33,082 nt of DNA from Nanobdellota archaeon (GCA_021810345.1 JAJZIX010000007.1:1-33082); one strand, 5' to 3'. Numbered from the stretch's first letter, positions 15,580 through 23,336 are shown. Numbers and translations: made by a program. Notes: generated by a model not told the origin, from the letters alone.

Positions 15580-16568
15580 AGCTTTCCTTTCTCTCTAAAC
15601 TTTTCGGATAGGTTTTTTATCTCCTTTATCAGATCTTTCTCATTATTGAACATCTTGTCCACGAAGTAGGGAGTAAATGGGCCGTATTTTTCGAATGGAA
15701 AGTACAACAAAGTCTCTCTCCCGGTGGAATAGGCATGCATCCTCTCGCTGTCGACCCCACTTGAGTACACAAGTTCCGCTAGGTATATTATAACTAGATC
15801 GCTTTGGTCGATGAGATGCAGGTCTCTCCTGACGGTTTGGTTGTAAACTATCTCTCTCAATCTGTCAGTTTTGTATTTGTACTGCGTTACAGGCACAGAT
15901 CTCGGGTCAAATATAATCAAATACTTTCTTATTTTCCTGAGAAAAGAATCAAGCTTTTTGTAGTCTCTTTTTTTATGTGCCATACTGAAGCTTATGTAGG
16001 CCTTTGGCTTATGCTGCGAGTAAATTAGATCGTAGAGCGTAGAGGGATTTTCTTTTGTGCCAATCACGTAGTTTTTCCTCCTTATCGACTTGCTGATCAG
16101 ATCTGCTGTGTATATCTCCACTTCTGACCATTCAGCCATTTCGTACCCATCTATGTTCTTTTCCTGCCATGTAGGTTTGCTTTTTAGGTTTGTGACTACA
16201 TCGTTCGGGTTGCTGACCATCGATATCAGAAAATCCGGATTTATGCGCTTTATATCCTCTAGGGTAAGCAGCGCTATCGGCCCTCCCCTCCACCAGAACG
16301 ACATCCTCCCATCTATAATATAATCATGCTTTTTGTTGTTAGTGCGTCTTATTATGCTGTTTACCGCATCGTCCTTGAGGTGCTTTATCTTCTCTATGTC
16401 AAGATTGGGCAGATTCCCTGGAGAGATATATGGGTTTGTTTTGTTTGCCACTCTCACAATCTCATCAATTAGATTTATTATTTTTATACGGCCGTGGGAC
16501 ATTCTTACGACTCTCTTTTCAAAGTCTATGCGATTTGAGCCTGCGGTTGCTGAGCTGAATACTATCAT
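15576..16568 (-). CDS. Nucleotide-kinase-like N-terminal domain fused to a deoxyribosyltransferase-like C-terminal half
   Basis: The 330 residues appear to be in two parts. The N-terminal half starts MIVFSSATAGSNRIDFEKRV, resembling an adenylate-kinase-like strand and P-loop, but with no GK[ST]. It continues IINLIDEIVRVAN and YIIDGRMSFWWRGGPIALL. The C-terminal half (KAYISFSMAHKKRDYKKLDSF, LIDQSDLVIIYLAELVYSSGVDSE) resembles the nucleoside 2-deoxyribosyltransferase-like Rossmann fold. I recall similar uncharacterised archaeal proteins but cannot confirm. The track starts at Met 16583, only about 13 nt from the TATA-like element; Met 16568 is 28 nt away and begins exactly at strand 1, so it is preferred. 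Confidence 0.68.
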   Translation of the reverse strand: MIVFSSATAGSNRIDFEKRVVRMSHGRIKIINLIDEIVRVANKTNPYISPGNLPNLDIEKIKHLKDDAVNSIIRRTNNKKHDYIIDGRMSFWWRGGPIALLTLEDIKRINPDFLISMVSNPNDVVTNLKSKPTWQEKNIDGYEMAEWSEVEIYTADLISKSIRRKNYVIGTKENPSTLYDLIYSQHKPKAYISFSMAHKKRDYKKLDSFLRKIRKYLIIFDPRSVPVTQYKYKTDRLREIVYNQTVRRDLHLIDQSDLVIIYLAELVYSSGVDSERMHAYSTGRETLLYFPFEKYGPFTPYFVDKMFNNEKDLIKEIKNLSEKFREKGKL

Positions 16569-16659
16569 GCTTAGTATACGCATGTCAACAATTAAAATAT
16601 TCCTTTTGCGTCGTATTGACCTACGAAATATTTATAAGCTGGATGCCCCTATAGATATC

Positions 16660-16728
16660 ATGGAAGCAGGTCAAGTGGTGAAGTTTTCTGAAATTAGACC
16701 TACTCATACTTATCTCAATCTTTGGTAG
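16660..16728 (+). CDS. Possible leaderless 22-residue peptide ORF
   Basis: ATG to TAG encodes MEAGQVVKFSEIRPTHTYLN plus LW. The TATA-like tttataag (16631-16638) is centred 25.5 nt before the ATG, the spacing seen for proven-looking genes in this window. It is not recognised and may be the start of a decayed gene or a chance ORF behind a promoter that makes a non-coding RNA. Confidence 0.3.
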   Translation: MEAGQVVKFSEIRPTHTYLNLW

Positions 16729-16815
16729 AATAATCCGCCAAATAGACAGAGGTTATTTTTAAGTTATTTATTCGTATTTATTTTGAATTTTTTGGTCATT
16801 TTCAGCCGTATTTAG

Positions 16816-16825
16816 AAAGGAGGTC
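16816..16825 (+). promoter_or_regulatory. Strong Shine-Dalgarno (AAAGGAGGTC)
   Basis: This near-complete anti-SD match lies 4 nt before the ATG at 16830. It is the best reason to treat the following short ORF as translated. Confidence 0.5.
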
Positions 16826-16829
16826 AAAA

Positions 16830-17018
16830 ATGGAAAGGGAAGTTGAAGAAGAGTTTGAAGTAAGCCAGAGTCGACTTCTGGTTGTACAGATGGGAAGAGA
16901 TAAGGCCGGGTACCATAAGCCGCTCAATTGGTCCCCAACTATTGTTTCTGAGAATGTCAAGAGCTATGGTTGCCATGCAGGACAACATTTTTATAAATGG
17001 GCTCCTGCTGGTACTTAG
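16830..17018 (+). CDS. Short ORF of unknown function, possibly a gene remnant (62 aa)
   Basis: The ORF begins MEREVEEEFEVSQSRLLVVQ behind a strong SD and has purine-rich codons at its start. It is not recognised, and no membrane span or known motif is visible. The rest of the gap to 17203 (about 185 nt) carries only overlapping ORFs in other frames that I cannot support. It sits in the accessory stretch between a nucleotide-kinase-like gene and an AT-rich methyltransferase, close to IS remnants, so a truncated gene is plausible. Confidence 0.35.
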   Translation: MEREVEEEFEVSQSRLLVVQMGRDKAGYHKPLNWSPTIVSENVKSYGCHAGQHFYKWAPAGT

Positions 17019-17203
17019 AAGCTCGTCTGCAATCTCAGCTTTAGCCGTTTTTGATTTTTTCCTGAGTTTAGGGATTTTGTCCTTTCTCCGGGATGGAGAG
17101 GATAATTTACGGATAAGCATGCTGGTGCTCTCTTTGGGGGCTCTGAGGTTGTTCTTGCTGGGATAAGACGCCGCCTGATGATTCCGATAGGGATGAAGGC
17201 GCT

Positions 17204-17968
17204 TTACTTTTTGAGCTTGAATATGATTATGAATGGTATTTTGATCATCCTTTTGTAAAAATCAGGGTATGCCTTCTTCATCGCGGCTATCGGCTTCGGC
17301 TCTAATACCTGCTGGATGCTAAATCCGGCACGAATTGCCTTGTTGATTATATATGATATGGGGGTGTAGTAGAATACTACTTCATCTTCCTCCCACCATC
17401 TATTTTTGATTTGTCTTGGAGTAAAGTAGTCTCCGTACACTTTATTTACTTTTTTACCTATTTTGCTATACCCTAAGATCTTTAACTTTATGTGTTTGCT
17501 CAGCTTTACCTCTTCAAGTGTATCTTCAATTGGGTGTGTAGTGGAGAACAAAAATATTCCATTTTTCTTCAATATTTTATACACCTCCGAAAATACCTTC
17601 CCGATATCACGGATGTAGTGAATAGCTAGATCAGAGTACACGAAATCGAAGCTTTCAGCTTTAAAATCTAAATTGCTTGCTGACATTTTATGTATCTCTG
17701 CCCAAGGTGCATTCAATTTGGATAATGCTACCATATACTTTGATGAATCTATCCCAACCACTTTGTCAGCACCTTTCTTTTTTAGATAATTTAGTTCACT
17801 ACCACTGCCGCATCCGATTGCAAGAACGACTTTTCCCTTTAAGCTAGGTATCGCTTTATGCATTGCAGGTTTATCAAAATATTTATGATGCGGGTCCTTC
17901 CGCTGGAAAACTATGTATTTTCTTACAAAGTCCTCGGAATCATACGCGTTTCTATGTTTTTTTGGCAT
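17204..17968 (-). CDS. Class I SAM-dependent methyltransferase
   Basis: The 254 residues contain motif I VVLAIGCGSGSELNYL (about 47-62), the acidic residue after strand 2 (VVGIDSSKYM), motif IV FDFVYSDLAIHYI and the post-motif helix VFSEVYKILKKNGIFLFSTTHP. This is the Methyltransf_11 pattern of small-molecule enzymes; the substrate is unknown. It ends with the basic hydrophobic tail FIIIFKLKK. The TATA-like atttaaat (17991-17998) is centred 26.5 nt upstream, so it is probably leaderless. The gene is AT-rich relative to the core genes and flanked by accessory DNA, suggesting acquisition. Confidence 0.85.
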   Translation of the reverse strand: MPKKHRNAYDSEDFVRKYIVFQRKDPHHKYFDKPAMHKAIPSLKGKVVLAIGCGSGSELNYLKKKGADKVVGIDSSKYMVALSKLNAPWAEIHKMSASNLDFKAESFDFVYSDLAIHYIRDIGKVFSEVYKILKKNGIFLFSTTHPIEDTLEEVKLSKHIKLKILGYSKIGKKVNKVYGDYFTPRQIKNRWWEEDEVVFYYTPISYIINKAIRAGFSIQQVLEPKPIAAMKKAYPDFYKRMIKIPFIIIFKLKK

Positions 17969-18126
17969 TTTATCTTTAGTAGTCTATCATATTTAAATTG
18001 GAGTTATAATTGAGTTGTAGCTTCACTCGTAGTCGATTGTCCATTAAGCCATAGCGCTGGTGAGCCTGTTGCATAAATACTCTTTTAGACAATAAATCCA
18101 AGTAAATCTTTTCCATGTTTTTGCCT

Positions 18127-18208
18127 TTGCCAGCTTAAGATTTAGGTTATCTTGAGCAGATTGTTGTACGTCAAACACTTGATGAATATCTCTTTTCTCG
18201 AGTTGTTC
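18127..18208. repeat. 82-bp direct repeat, copy 1
   Basis: Identical base for base to 18907-18988 (offset 780). It covers the transposase C-terminal codons and the adjacent element end. The identity implies that the two elements are close relatives or that one gave rise to the other recently. Confidence 0.9.
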
Positions 18209-18459
18209 TACTCCCTGGAGAAAGCGCGTCCTCCAAATATTGCTTTAAAGGTAGACTGGAACCAGATCCATCTATCGCCAAGAATCTTCCTTTCTTCTTT
18301 TTCCCGTTTATTATCCATTTTATCCCTAAAGAAGTCATCCTCCTGCACAGCTGCGAATAAGAAGCGCATCTTCCGGCAAGATTCTTGACTAAGATAGTTG
18401 TTTGCCGCGGTCCCAGAACAAATAGAACAGAAAATGAACACCGCTTTAATTTCAATTCT
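18142..18459 (-). pseudogene. Transposase C-terminal remnant, frame-disrupted
   Basis: One minus frame reads FQSTFKAIFGGRAFSRE then a stop, continuing NNSRKEIFIKCLTYNNLLKI. This resembles the end of DDE transposases of the IS5/IS4 type (a pattern like F..I...FG....SR..NN..KE...K.L.YN). Another frame carries GRFLAIDGSGSSL. Stops and frame changes show that it is dead. The family call is by pattern only. Confidence 0.5.
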
Positions 18460-18798
18460 TTATGCGAAAAAATCTGGAAGTGTTGGACTTCTATACTTGA
18501 GCTCTAAAGTTGAAGACATATTATTTTCTAAACCAAGGGATTTCAAAAGAAAATCCAAATCAACCTTTTCTTTCGATGCCAACTTTTTTAGTTTGGACGT
18601 TGTTTCTTTTACTTCTTTAGCAAATAAACTTTTTTTGAATGTTGGATCTTCTGCAATTAAATAAGCGTTATATTCCTTTGCTCTGTACAGATTTAAAAGA
18701 GCATTCTTATATGATTTATTGCCAATTTTAGTGTTGGTTTCGCTTAAAAAATATCTGGCTTCAGATAGCAATTCATAAAGTGCCACCTCATCTTCCAT
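18460..18798 (-). CDS. Short helical protein of unknown function
   Basis: The 112-residue protein (MEDEVALYELLSEARYFLSE) looks like an all-helical bundle with HEPN- or TPR-like character (NALLNLYRAKEYNAYL), but no motif is decisive. The track starts at a GTG (18813). The ATG at 18798 is 26.5 nt from the TATA-like tatttata (18821-18828) and is preferred. It sits between two related mobile-element copies: the stop abuts the decayed IS and the promoter lies 15-20 nt from the MITE end at 18843. The last residues (RSPTLPDFFA) may have been altered by the IS junction. Confidence 0.6.
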   Translation of the reverse strand: MEDEVALYELLSEARYFLSETNTKIGNKSYKNALLNLYRAKEYNAYLIAEDPTFKKSLFAKEVKETTSKLKKLASKEKVDLDFLLKSLGLENNMSSTLELKYRSPTLPDFFA

Positions 18799-18906
18799 TC
18801 TTAGATTAGACACTTTATAGTATTTATAGCTTTGTTCTCTTGGAGGCTGTTACATAAATGTCTAATTCAAATCTAAATCCAAGCGGATTTTGATGTTCTT
18901 CTGCTC

Positions 18907-18988
18907 TTGCCAGCTTAAGATTTAGGTTATCTTGAGCAGATTGTTGTACGTCAAACACTTGATGAATATCTCTTTTCTCGAGTTGTTC
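18907..18988. repeat. 82-bp direct repeat, copy 2
   Basis: Identical to 18127-18208. It forms the transposase 3' end inside the MITE-like element. Confidence 0.9.
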
Positions 18989-19077
18989 CACTTCCTGGCG
19001 GTCTTCAGTTCGTCTATCACTAACTGAAGTTTTCTCTGGACTAAATCTTTAAATCCTTTCAATGCCTATTTATTCAT
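18922..19077 (-). pseudogene. Internally deleted transposase ORF (52 codons, in-frame stop)
   Basis: Behind the SD AAGGAGG the minus strand reads MNK, then TAG, then ALKGFKDLVQRKLQLVIDEL running directly into KTARKWNNSRKEIFIKCL and the same C-terminus as copy 1. The N-terminal start and C-terminal end are therefore fused with the catalytic core missing, and codon 4 is a stop. Confidence 0.7.
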
Positions 19078-19215
19078 AAATGCCTCCTTTTTTGCGTTTC
19101 CTTGATGCAGAATAGGGTGCATCTGTTTGATTTATCGTTTATTGCAGGCTGTCCGTAATTGAATTATGCAACAGCCTCGTTATAACTATTTATATACAAA
19201 ACATATAATTTTTGT

Positions 19216-19968
19216 ATGGGGCTTTTGAAAATAATATTTATTATCATAATCGCAATAATTGTATTCTCTCTGATTTCAACATATATCGTAAGCATAAATT
19301 CCCCGCAGGTTGCTCACCTTGTGAGCGAGGCATTCACCTCGTTTTTCAAAAGCTCCGCTTCTAATAGTACTTTCACTTCACACGGCGAAAACTTCACGTA
19401 TCCTGGTAATTGGATTGCCTTTTCTCCTTCTGTAATAAATGGAGTGCCATTCCTCTCACAGTCAAATTCGACAGCATCTGGTCTGTCCGGTGCGCTAGCG
19501 AATTCATCTATTGCGATAATAATACCAAACTCCAATATACTGACTCTAGTTTGGGACATACCAAAAGTAATCTCGGGCGCTATATCAAAAAACATAAGCT
19601 TGTCTAGCATAAGCTCAATCTTGACAAACATAAATCTCGTTGTAGCTAGCGATTTCAATGTCCCATCGAATATCTCAAATTCCAGTGGAATCTCTGGGAT
19701 ATCAAAATACCTGAAGGGCTTCCACATATCTTCTATAAACTATTCAGTTACCAATATATCCGGTTATCCCGGGTTTTTTATAACAGACAGGAACGTTAAG
19801 ATACCGCAGATAGACAATCTGTCCTTCGCTTATGTCAGCGTAGGCGCAGCTGTAACTGGGAAAACCATGTGTCTAATTTTCGGCTTAGCGCACCAAAACT
19901 CATCGGTTTCGCAAGTCGTGCAGGCGTTTAATAGGGTCAAATCCAGTATAAAGTGCAATTCAAATTAA
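19216..19968 (+). CDS. Membrane-anchored extracellular protein, unknown
   Basis: The 250 residues begin with one N-terminal hydrophobic segment (IIFIIIIAIIVFSLISTYIV) followed by a Ser/Asn-rich outer domain with many N-x-S/T sequons, suggesting heavy N-glycosylation. The string NFTYPGNWIAFSPS, with the later structured half, recalls PsbP/Mog1-like secreted proteins, but this is weak. Two Cys (KTMCLIFG, IKCNSN) near the C-terminus could form a disulfide. The TATA-like tttatata (19189-19196) is about 23.5 nt upstream and lies just outside the MITE right end. Confidence 0.65.
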   Translation: MGLLKIIFIIIIAIIVFSLISTYIVSINSPQVAHLVSEAFTSFFKSSASNSTFTSHGENFTYPGNWIAFSPSVINGVPFLSQSNSTASGLSGALANSSIAIIIPNSNILTLVWDIPKVISGAISKNISLSSISSILTNINLVVASDFNVPSNISNSSGISGISKYLKGFHISSINYSVTNISGYPGFFITDRNVKIPQIDNLSFAYVSVGAAVTGKTMCLIFGLAHQNSSVSQVVQAFNRVKSSIKCNSN

Positions 19969-20010
19969 AGTGCTGCGAAAATCAATTTCTATCGCACGCA
20001 CTATAAAACA

Positions 20011-20081
20011 TGGGTCGTAGGAGATTTGCACTCCTGCGTCTCGGGCTTCAACCGAGTGTTCTCCTACTGAACTAACGACCC
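20011..20081 (-). tRNA. tRNA-Phe (anticodon GAA)
   Basis: On the minus strand the acceptor GGGTCGT pairs with ACGACCC (discriminator A). The D stem is GTTC/GAAC with loop AGTAGGA, the anticodon stem CTCGG/CCGAG with loop TTGAAGC, and the T stem AGGAG/CTCCT. The T loop is TGCAAAT, so position 55 is G, as in the tRNA-Thr of this window. It is 71 nt, with no intron and no encoded CCA. A TATA-like element (tatattta on the plus strand, 20117-20124) would give a 13-nt leader. Confidence 0.95.
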
Positions 20082-20143
20082 TTTAGATAGGAGAGATAAT
20101 TAAGTATATCCCACCGTATATTTAAGTTTAACCCGGAGTGAAT

Positions 20144-21178
20144 TCATTCAAAAGAGAATTTACACACCGAGCCGTTGACTGCCGAGCAGTCGGTTTCCTT
20201 CAGTTTGACGCTGGTGCCTATAAGTTTGTGCGAAAGCCCGCTGAATAGCCCGGAGAGCATAAAACATCTCCTCTCGGATGCATTGTCTATATGAAGAGCA
20301 TTAAAACTGTCCTTCACATCGATTTCTTTCAGGTAATTCTGATCGGTTTTGATGGTTTCGATTTTTCCTACGCCAGCAAGCGGCGATAAGATATCAAATC
20401 CGCTCAGCTGGTATTTCATGCTGACAAGATCGAAAGGAAAAGGAGCGTAAATCTTTGAGACTTCGCTGCCCACGTTGTTTTCTATCCCGTATACGCCTAG
20501 CCCTATTATCGATCTGAGCTTGCTGAAAAGGTATGGGAAGTAAGTCGCAGGTATTATCTCAATCGGTATTGAGTTTACAAGCGTGCTTGATGAAGTCTTT
20601 ATCAGCTCTATCTTCTCGAGGGATCTTGTCTCCTTCTCATAGGTTTTTGGTGGTATGTAATTGTATGTCTTTTTATCCCCAACAACCTGTACCGTAAATA
20701 GGTCCATATCGGAGCTACCAGTGCTTTTGCACTTGTTTTCCTGTGCATTTGTGTCCCTACTGAAGATTACACGGTAGATCCCTTGCAGATGCCCAATCTC
20801 CTGAAAACAATAGCTTGATGATTTTATTAATGGGAGTCTTGAGTTGAACCCTCTGTCAACCGTCACAGTGTAAGTGTTCAGGTCGCTGGACACCTCCTCG
20901 GCTACGCCGAATCCCATATCCTGGAAAAGAGCGAATATCTCCTCCTTCATCTTGTTTTCATTGCGTTTTTTGATGAGCTTTGAGTTGATTAGGTCTGTCA
21001 GAAAAGAGTAGGTTACTGTGGCCATAGCCTCCTGAAATATGCTCTTTGTTGCGAGTCCGAGCACCTTGCCCACCGTATCCTGGATTGTTTCAAGGCCACC
21101 TTCCGGCAATAGCATGACCCTGAATCCGTTCAAGAAGTACATTCCACCGTCTTTGTCATATCTGAGGTCAATGTCCAT
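20144..21178 (-). CDS. Protein with a C-terminal V4R domain and a second, V4R-like region
   Basis: The 344-residue protein ends with a clear V4R (4-vinyl reductase) pattern: CFMLSGLFSGLSHKLIG, then VKLKETDCSAVNGSVCKFSF. The N-terminal half has a parallel arrangement (ETIQDTVGKVLGLATKSIF, FALFQDMGFGVAEEV, YCFQEIGHLQGIYRVIF, NKCKSTGSSDMDLF), probably a diverged first copy. V4R domains bind small hydrophobic molecules or metals and often regulate or assist enzymes. The track starts at 21196, only about 8 nt from the TATA-like atttataa (21201-21208). The Met at 21178 (MDIDLRYDKDGG) is 26.5 nt away and is preferred. Confidence 0.7.
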   Translation of the reverse strand: MDIDLRYDKDGGMYFLNGFRVMLLPEGGLETIQDTVGKVLGLATKSIFQEAMATVTYSFLTDLINSKLIKKRNENKMKEEIFALFQDMGFGVAEEVSSDLNTYTVTVDRGFNSRLPLIKSSSYCFQEIGHLQGIYRVIFSRDTNAQENKCKSTGSSDMDLFTVQVVGDKKTYNYIPPKTYEKETRSLEKIELIKTSSSTLVNSIPIEIIPATYFPYLFSKLRSIIGLGVYGIENNVGSEVSKIYAPFPFDLVSMKYQLSGFDILSPLAGVGKIETIKTDQNYLKEIDVKDSFNALHIDNASERRCFMLSGLFSGLSHKLIGTSVKLKETDCSAVNGSVCKFSFE

Positions 21179-21268
21179 GATATCTCTACTTTTCATGCAA
21201 ATTTATAAGTTTGTAGGAACTGCTGGCGCCTGCCAAAGCTTTAAATAAAAGACGCGAAATATCCAGTA

Positions 21269-22096
21269 ATGGCTGAAACAGAAGGCGGTCAAAACATCAG
21301 GTTGAGGTTCAAAGTAAGGAATATCTTATACCTTATAATCATTATGGTGGTAGTGATTGCCGGAGTAGTCGCATACCTGCTTTTTTTTGTAAATGGCTTC
21401 GCAACAGCTGCAGTCGGTAACGGATGGTATTCCATAAGAGGGGCGTCAGCTGTATTCTCTAGCGGTAAGCTAGACATGAATTTCGTAGGGATAGAATCAT
21501 GCGAATTCTGCGCCGCCGAAAGATATGCTATTTTTGATGCCCTTAGCAACTTTGGGAACTGGAGTTATTATGGTGGGCAGGTAACCTTATCTTCATTGCT
21601 AGTCGGCAATTATTCATCGAATCCAGAGCCAGATGCATTATTTTATCTCGCCTCCGAGGGGGATTGGACCCTTAACTTTTTAAACCCTCATCTAGTCTAC
21701 TCCTCAAATTACGTAAATTTCAGCGGTGTTGAAGCCTCAAACAACCAGGGAGAACCTCTGCAGTCGATAACAAGCTATGAGAATAAGTACCTATCCAAGT
21801 ATGACCCCGGCGGTGGGGTACCATTCACACTTATAGGGGGGAATTTCTTTGAGATAGGCGCAGGCGAGAGCCTGATTAATCCATCCAGTGGCCGGCCGAT
21901 AATATTTAATTCAAGCACTAACCAAGGTTTTATGCCACGGTATATAATCTCGCAGTACAACACTTCCGGCTCAACGATAAACAAAGGAATAACACAGGAA
22001 TCTAATTACATAAGCGCCATGATCTGCAAGGACATAGGCAATGCCGCACCGGCCTGCTCCAATCCAGCCATATCTAGTCTTGAGCATTCGGTTTAG
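21269..22096 (+). CDS. DUF929-family membrane-anchored thioredoxin-like protein
   Basis: The 275 residues have one N-terminal membrane span (about 18-42) and an outer domain. The DUF929 hallmark is GIESCEFCAAERYAIFDALSNFGN, with a thioredoxin-like CxxC at C78/C81. A second Cys pair near the C-terminus, C253 and C263 (C-x9-C), could form a structural or resolving disulfide. A role in extracytoplasmic thiol-disulfide exchange is inferred. A longer paralogue is at 31093. The TATA box tttaaata (21240-21247) is centred 25.5 nt before the ATG. Its stop interlocks (TTAG, 22093-22096) with the next gene. Confidence 0.85.
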   Translation: MAETEGGQNIRLRFKVRNILYLIIIMVVVIAGVVAYLLFFVNGFATAAVGNGWYSIRGASAVFSSGKLDMNFVGIESCEFCAAERYAIFDALSNFGNWSYYGGQVTLSSLLVGNYSSNPEPDALFYLASEGDWTLNFLNPHLVYSSNYVNFSGVEASNNQGEPLQSITSYENKYLSKYDPGGGVPFTLIGGNFFEIGAGESLINPSSGRPIIFNSSTNQGFMPRYIISQYNTSGSTINKGITQESNYISAMICKDIGNAAPACSNPAISSLEHSV

Positions 22097-22395
22097 CGCT
22101 TTGACTTGATTTTAAATACGCTCAAGCAGCCTGCACCGTACTTCGTCTTCAAGTGCTTCTGAAATGCGGCAGAAAGAACAATAAGCACCGCAGCCATAAA
22201 GAAGTCAAGGGCATAGATATACTGGAAGTTGCCGCTGAATATAGGCATTACCGGTGTTGAAACGCTTATTTGCATGTGGGCGTAGTCTGCGAAACCTATG
22301 AGAATGTTTATTATCGCCAGTGCTATAAACACTATTATCAGCACTGACACTAGCTTTGCCTTAGAGTCTACTCTCGGCCTTGCTTTCCTTGGCAT
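22093..22395 (-). CDS. Small two-span membrane protein, unknown
   Basis: The 100 residues have a basic N-terminus (MPRKARPRVDSKAK), a first span (LVSVLIIVFIALAIINILIGF), a short outer loop, a second span (ALDFFMAAVLIVLSAAF) and a basic tail. The topology is probably both ends in. Its role is unknown. The TATA-like attaaaag (22418-22425) is 26.5 nt from the ATG. Confidence 0.7.
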   Translation of the reverse strand: MPRKARPRVDSKAKLVSVLIIVFIALAIINILIGFADYAHMQISVSTPVMPIFSGNFQYIYALDFFMAAVLIVLSAAFQKHLKTKYGAGCLSVFKIKSKR

Positions 22396-22485
22396 TCAAA
22401 TTATGCACTTTTGTGGATTAAAAGCTTTTGGCCCCTGCCTTTGTGGCGACGATAACTTTAAATAGAAACTTAGCCATGTAAAATA

Positions 22486-23334
22486 ATGAACCATCAAAAA
22501 TCAGAAAACATAAGCAGATCGAAAGAAATAACGGTTTCATTCAAGTACCAGTTTTATTCTTATCTTAGGACAAAAAGGTTTTTGGCCCTTGCTCTTCTTG
22601 TCGCGGTGATATCAATAGCAGTCCTGGTTCTGGAGATACACCTGGGTTCAGCTGCTATAACCTCGCAGTATAAAACTTCCATGGCTTATTTGTTTAATTT
22701 CATGCAGAACATTATCTTCACAATAGTCCTTGTTGCCGCTTTCTTGGGGGGCAGCGCAATCTCCACAGATTTTGCGTCCAATTACAGCTATTTCATACTC
22801 GTGCAGCCTGCAAGAAGGTCATCGCTGCTGATAGGGAGGTACATTGCTGCGTTGGTCGCCTCATTCCTTATAATATTAGTTTACTACATATTTGCAGCAG
22901 CAGGCAGCCTTTACTTTTTCTCATCAATACCAGCGGCATTTGCAACGTCGATAGGGCTGTCTGTCCTTTTCATTGCTTCGGTGTTGTCACTGGCATTCTT
23001 TATAAGCTCACTTTTCAACAACCCTCAGACAAGCACTGTGGCGGTGGTAATACTGCTAGTGATAGTACTTCCCATGCTGTCTAGCCTTCTGCCGGCATTC
23101 GTAAGTCTAGAGCCGTGGTTCCTGATTAATTATGGGGGCCAAGTGGTGTACAACGTCTTCTCAACAAATTTTGTACACTTCTCATCTATTTCACTGCCGA
23201 CGAAGGCCGGAAGCTACAAGATCTCACAGTATCAGCCATACCTCCTTGAAGGCGTGGAGATAATGCTGGGTTATCTGATAGTTTTTATGGCTGCAGCGCT
23301 GTATACATACAAATATAAGCAGGTGTTAAACTGA
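22486..23334 (+). CDS. ABC-2 type transporter permease
   Basis: The 282 residues have a cytosolic N-terminus and six hydrophobic spans, with GGSAISTDFASNYSYFILVQPARRSSLLIGRYIAALV being the typical coupling region of ABC-2 exporters of the Nat/Bcr type. The gene is followed after 2 nt by the ATPase gene and is clearly co-transcribed. The TATA box tttaaata (22457-22464) is centred 25.5 nt upstream, so the operon mRNA is leaderless. The substrate is unknown. Confidence 0.88.
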   Translation: MNHQKSENISRSKEITVSFKYQFYSYLRTKRFLALALLVAVISIAVLVLEIHLGSAAITSQYKTSMAYLFNFMQNIIFTIVLVAAFLGGSAISTDFASNYSYFILVQPARRSSLLIGRYIAALVASFLIILVYYIFAAAGSLYFFSSIPAAFATSIGLSVLFIASVLSLAFFISSLFNNPQTSTVAVVILLVIVLPMLSSLLPAFVSLEPWFLINYGGQVVYNVFSTNFVHFSSISLPTKAGSYKISQYQPYLLEGVEIMLGYLIVFMAAALYTYKYKQVLN

Positions 23335-23336
23335 AT

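Larger units (their letters stand above)
18062..18459 (-). mobile_element. Decayed insertion sequence, one terminal end plus transposase 3' part
   Basis: The left end gagcctgttgcataaat (18062-18078) matches the terminal inverted repeats of the element at 18843-19178. Inside it, 82 bp (18127-18208) are identical to 18907-18988. On the minus strand these encode a transposase C-terminus (NNSRKEIFIKCLTYNNLLKI, then stop). The opposite end is missing: the element seems cut near 18459, where the neighbouring gene's stop codon lies. The exact right boundary is uncertain. Confidence 0.6.
18843..19178. mobile_element. MITE-like internally deleted IS derivative (336 bp) with terminal inverted repeats
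   Basis: The left end gaggctgttacataa and the inverted right end GAGGCTGTTGCATAA match at 14 of 15 positions. Between them lie a Shine-Dalgarno and start codon, a few N-terminal codons and the transposase C-terminus, the middle having been deleted. No convincing target-site duplication is seen in the flanks. It cannot transpose on its own. Confidence 0.8.

Noticed and set aside
16631-16728. C/D box small RNA at the TATA-led 16.66 kb locus
   Set aside because: No convincing paired C and D boxes could be found by eye.
16824-17120. Minus-strand 98-aa ORF and plus-strand 94-aa hydrophobic ORF in the accessory gap
   Set aside because: They overlap the SD-preceded ORF at 16830, have no start signal of their own and resemble no family.
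18152-18664. Plus-strand ORFs at 18152 and 18398
   Set aside because: They are shadows of the transposase remnant and of the minus-strand gene at 18460.
21179-21196. Upstream Met of the V4R protein (MKSRDI extension)
   Set aside because: It lies only about 8 nt from the centre of the TATA box, so the codon would not be in the mRNA.
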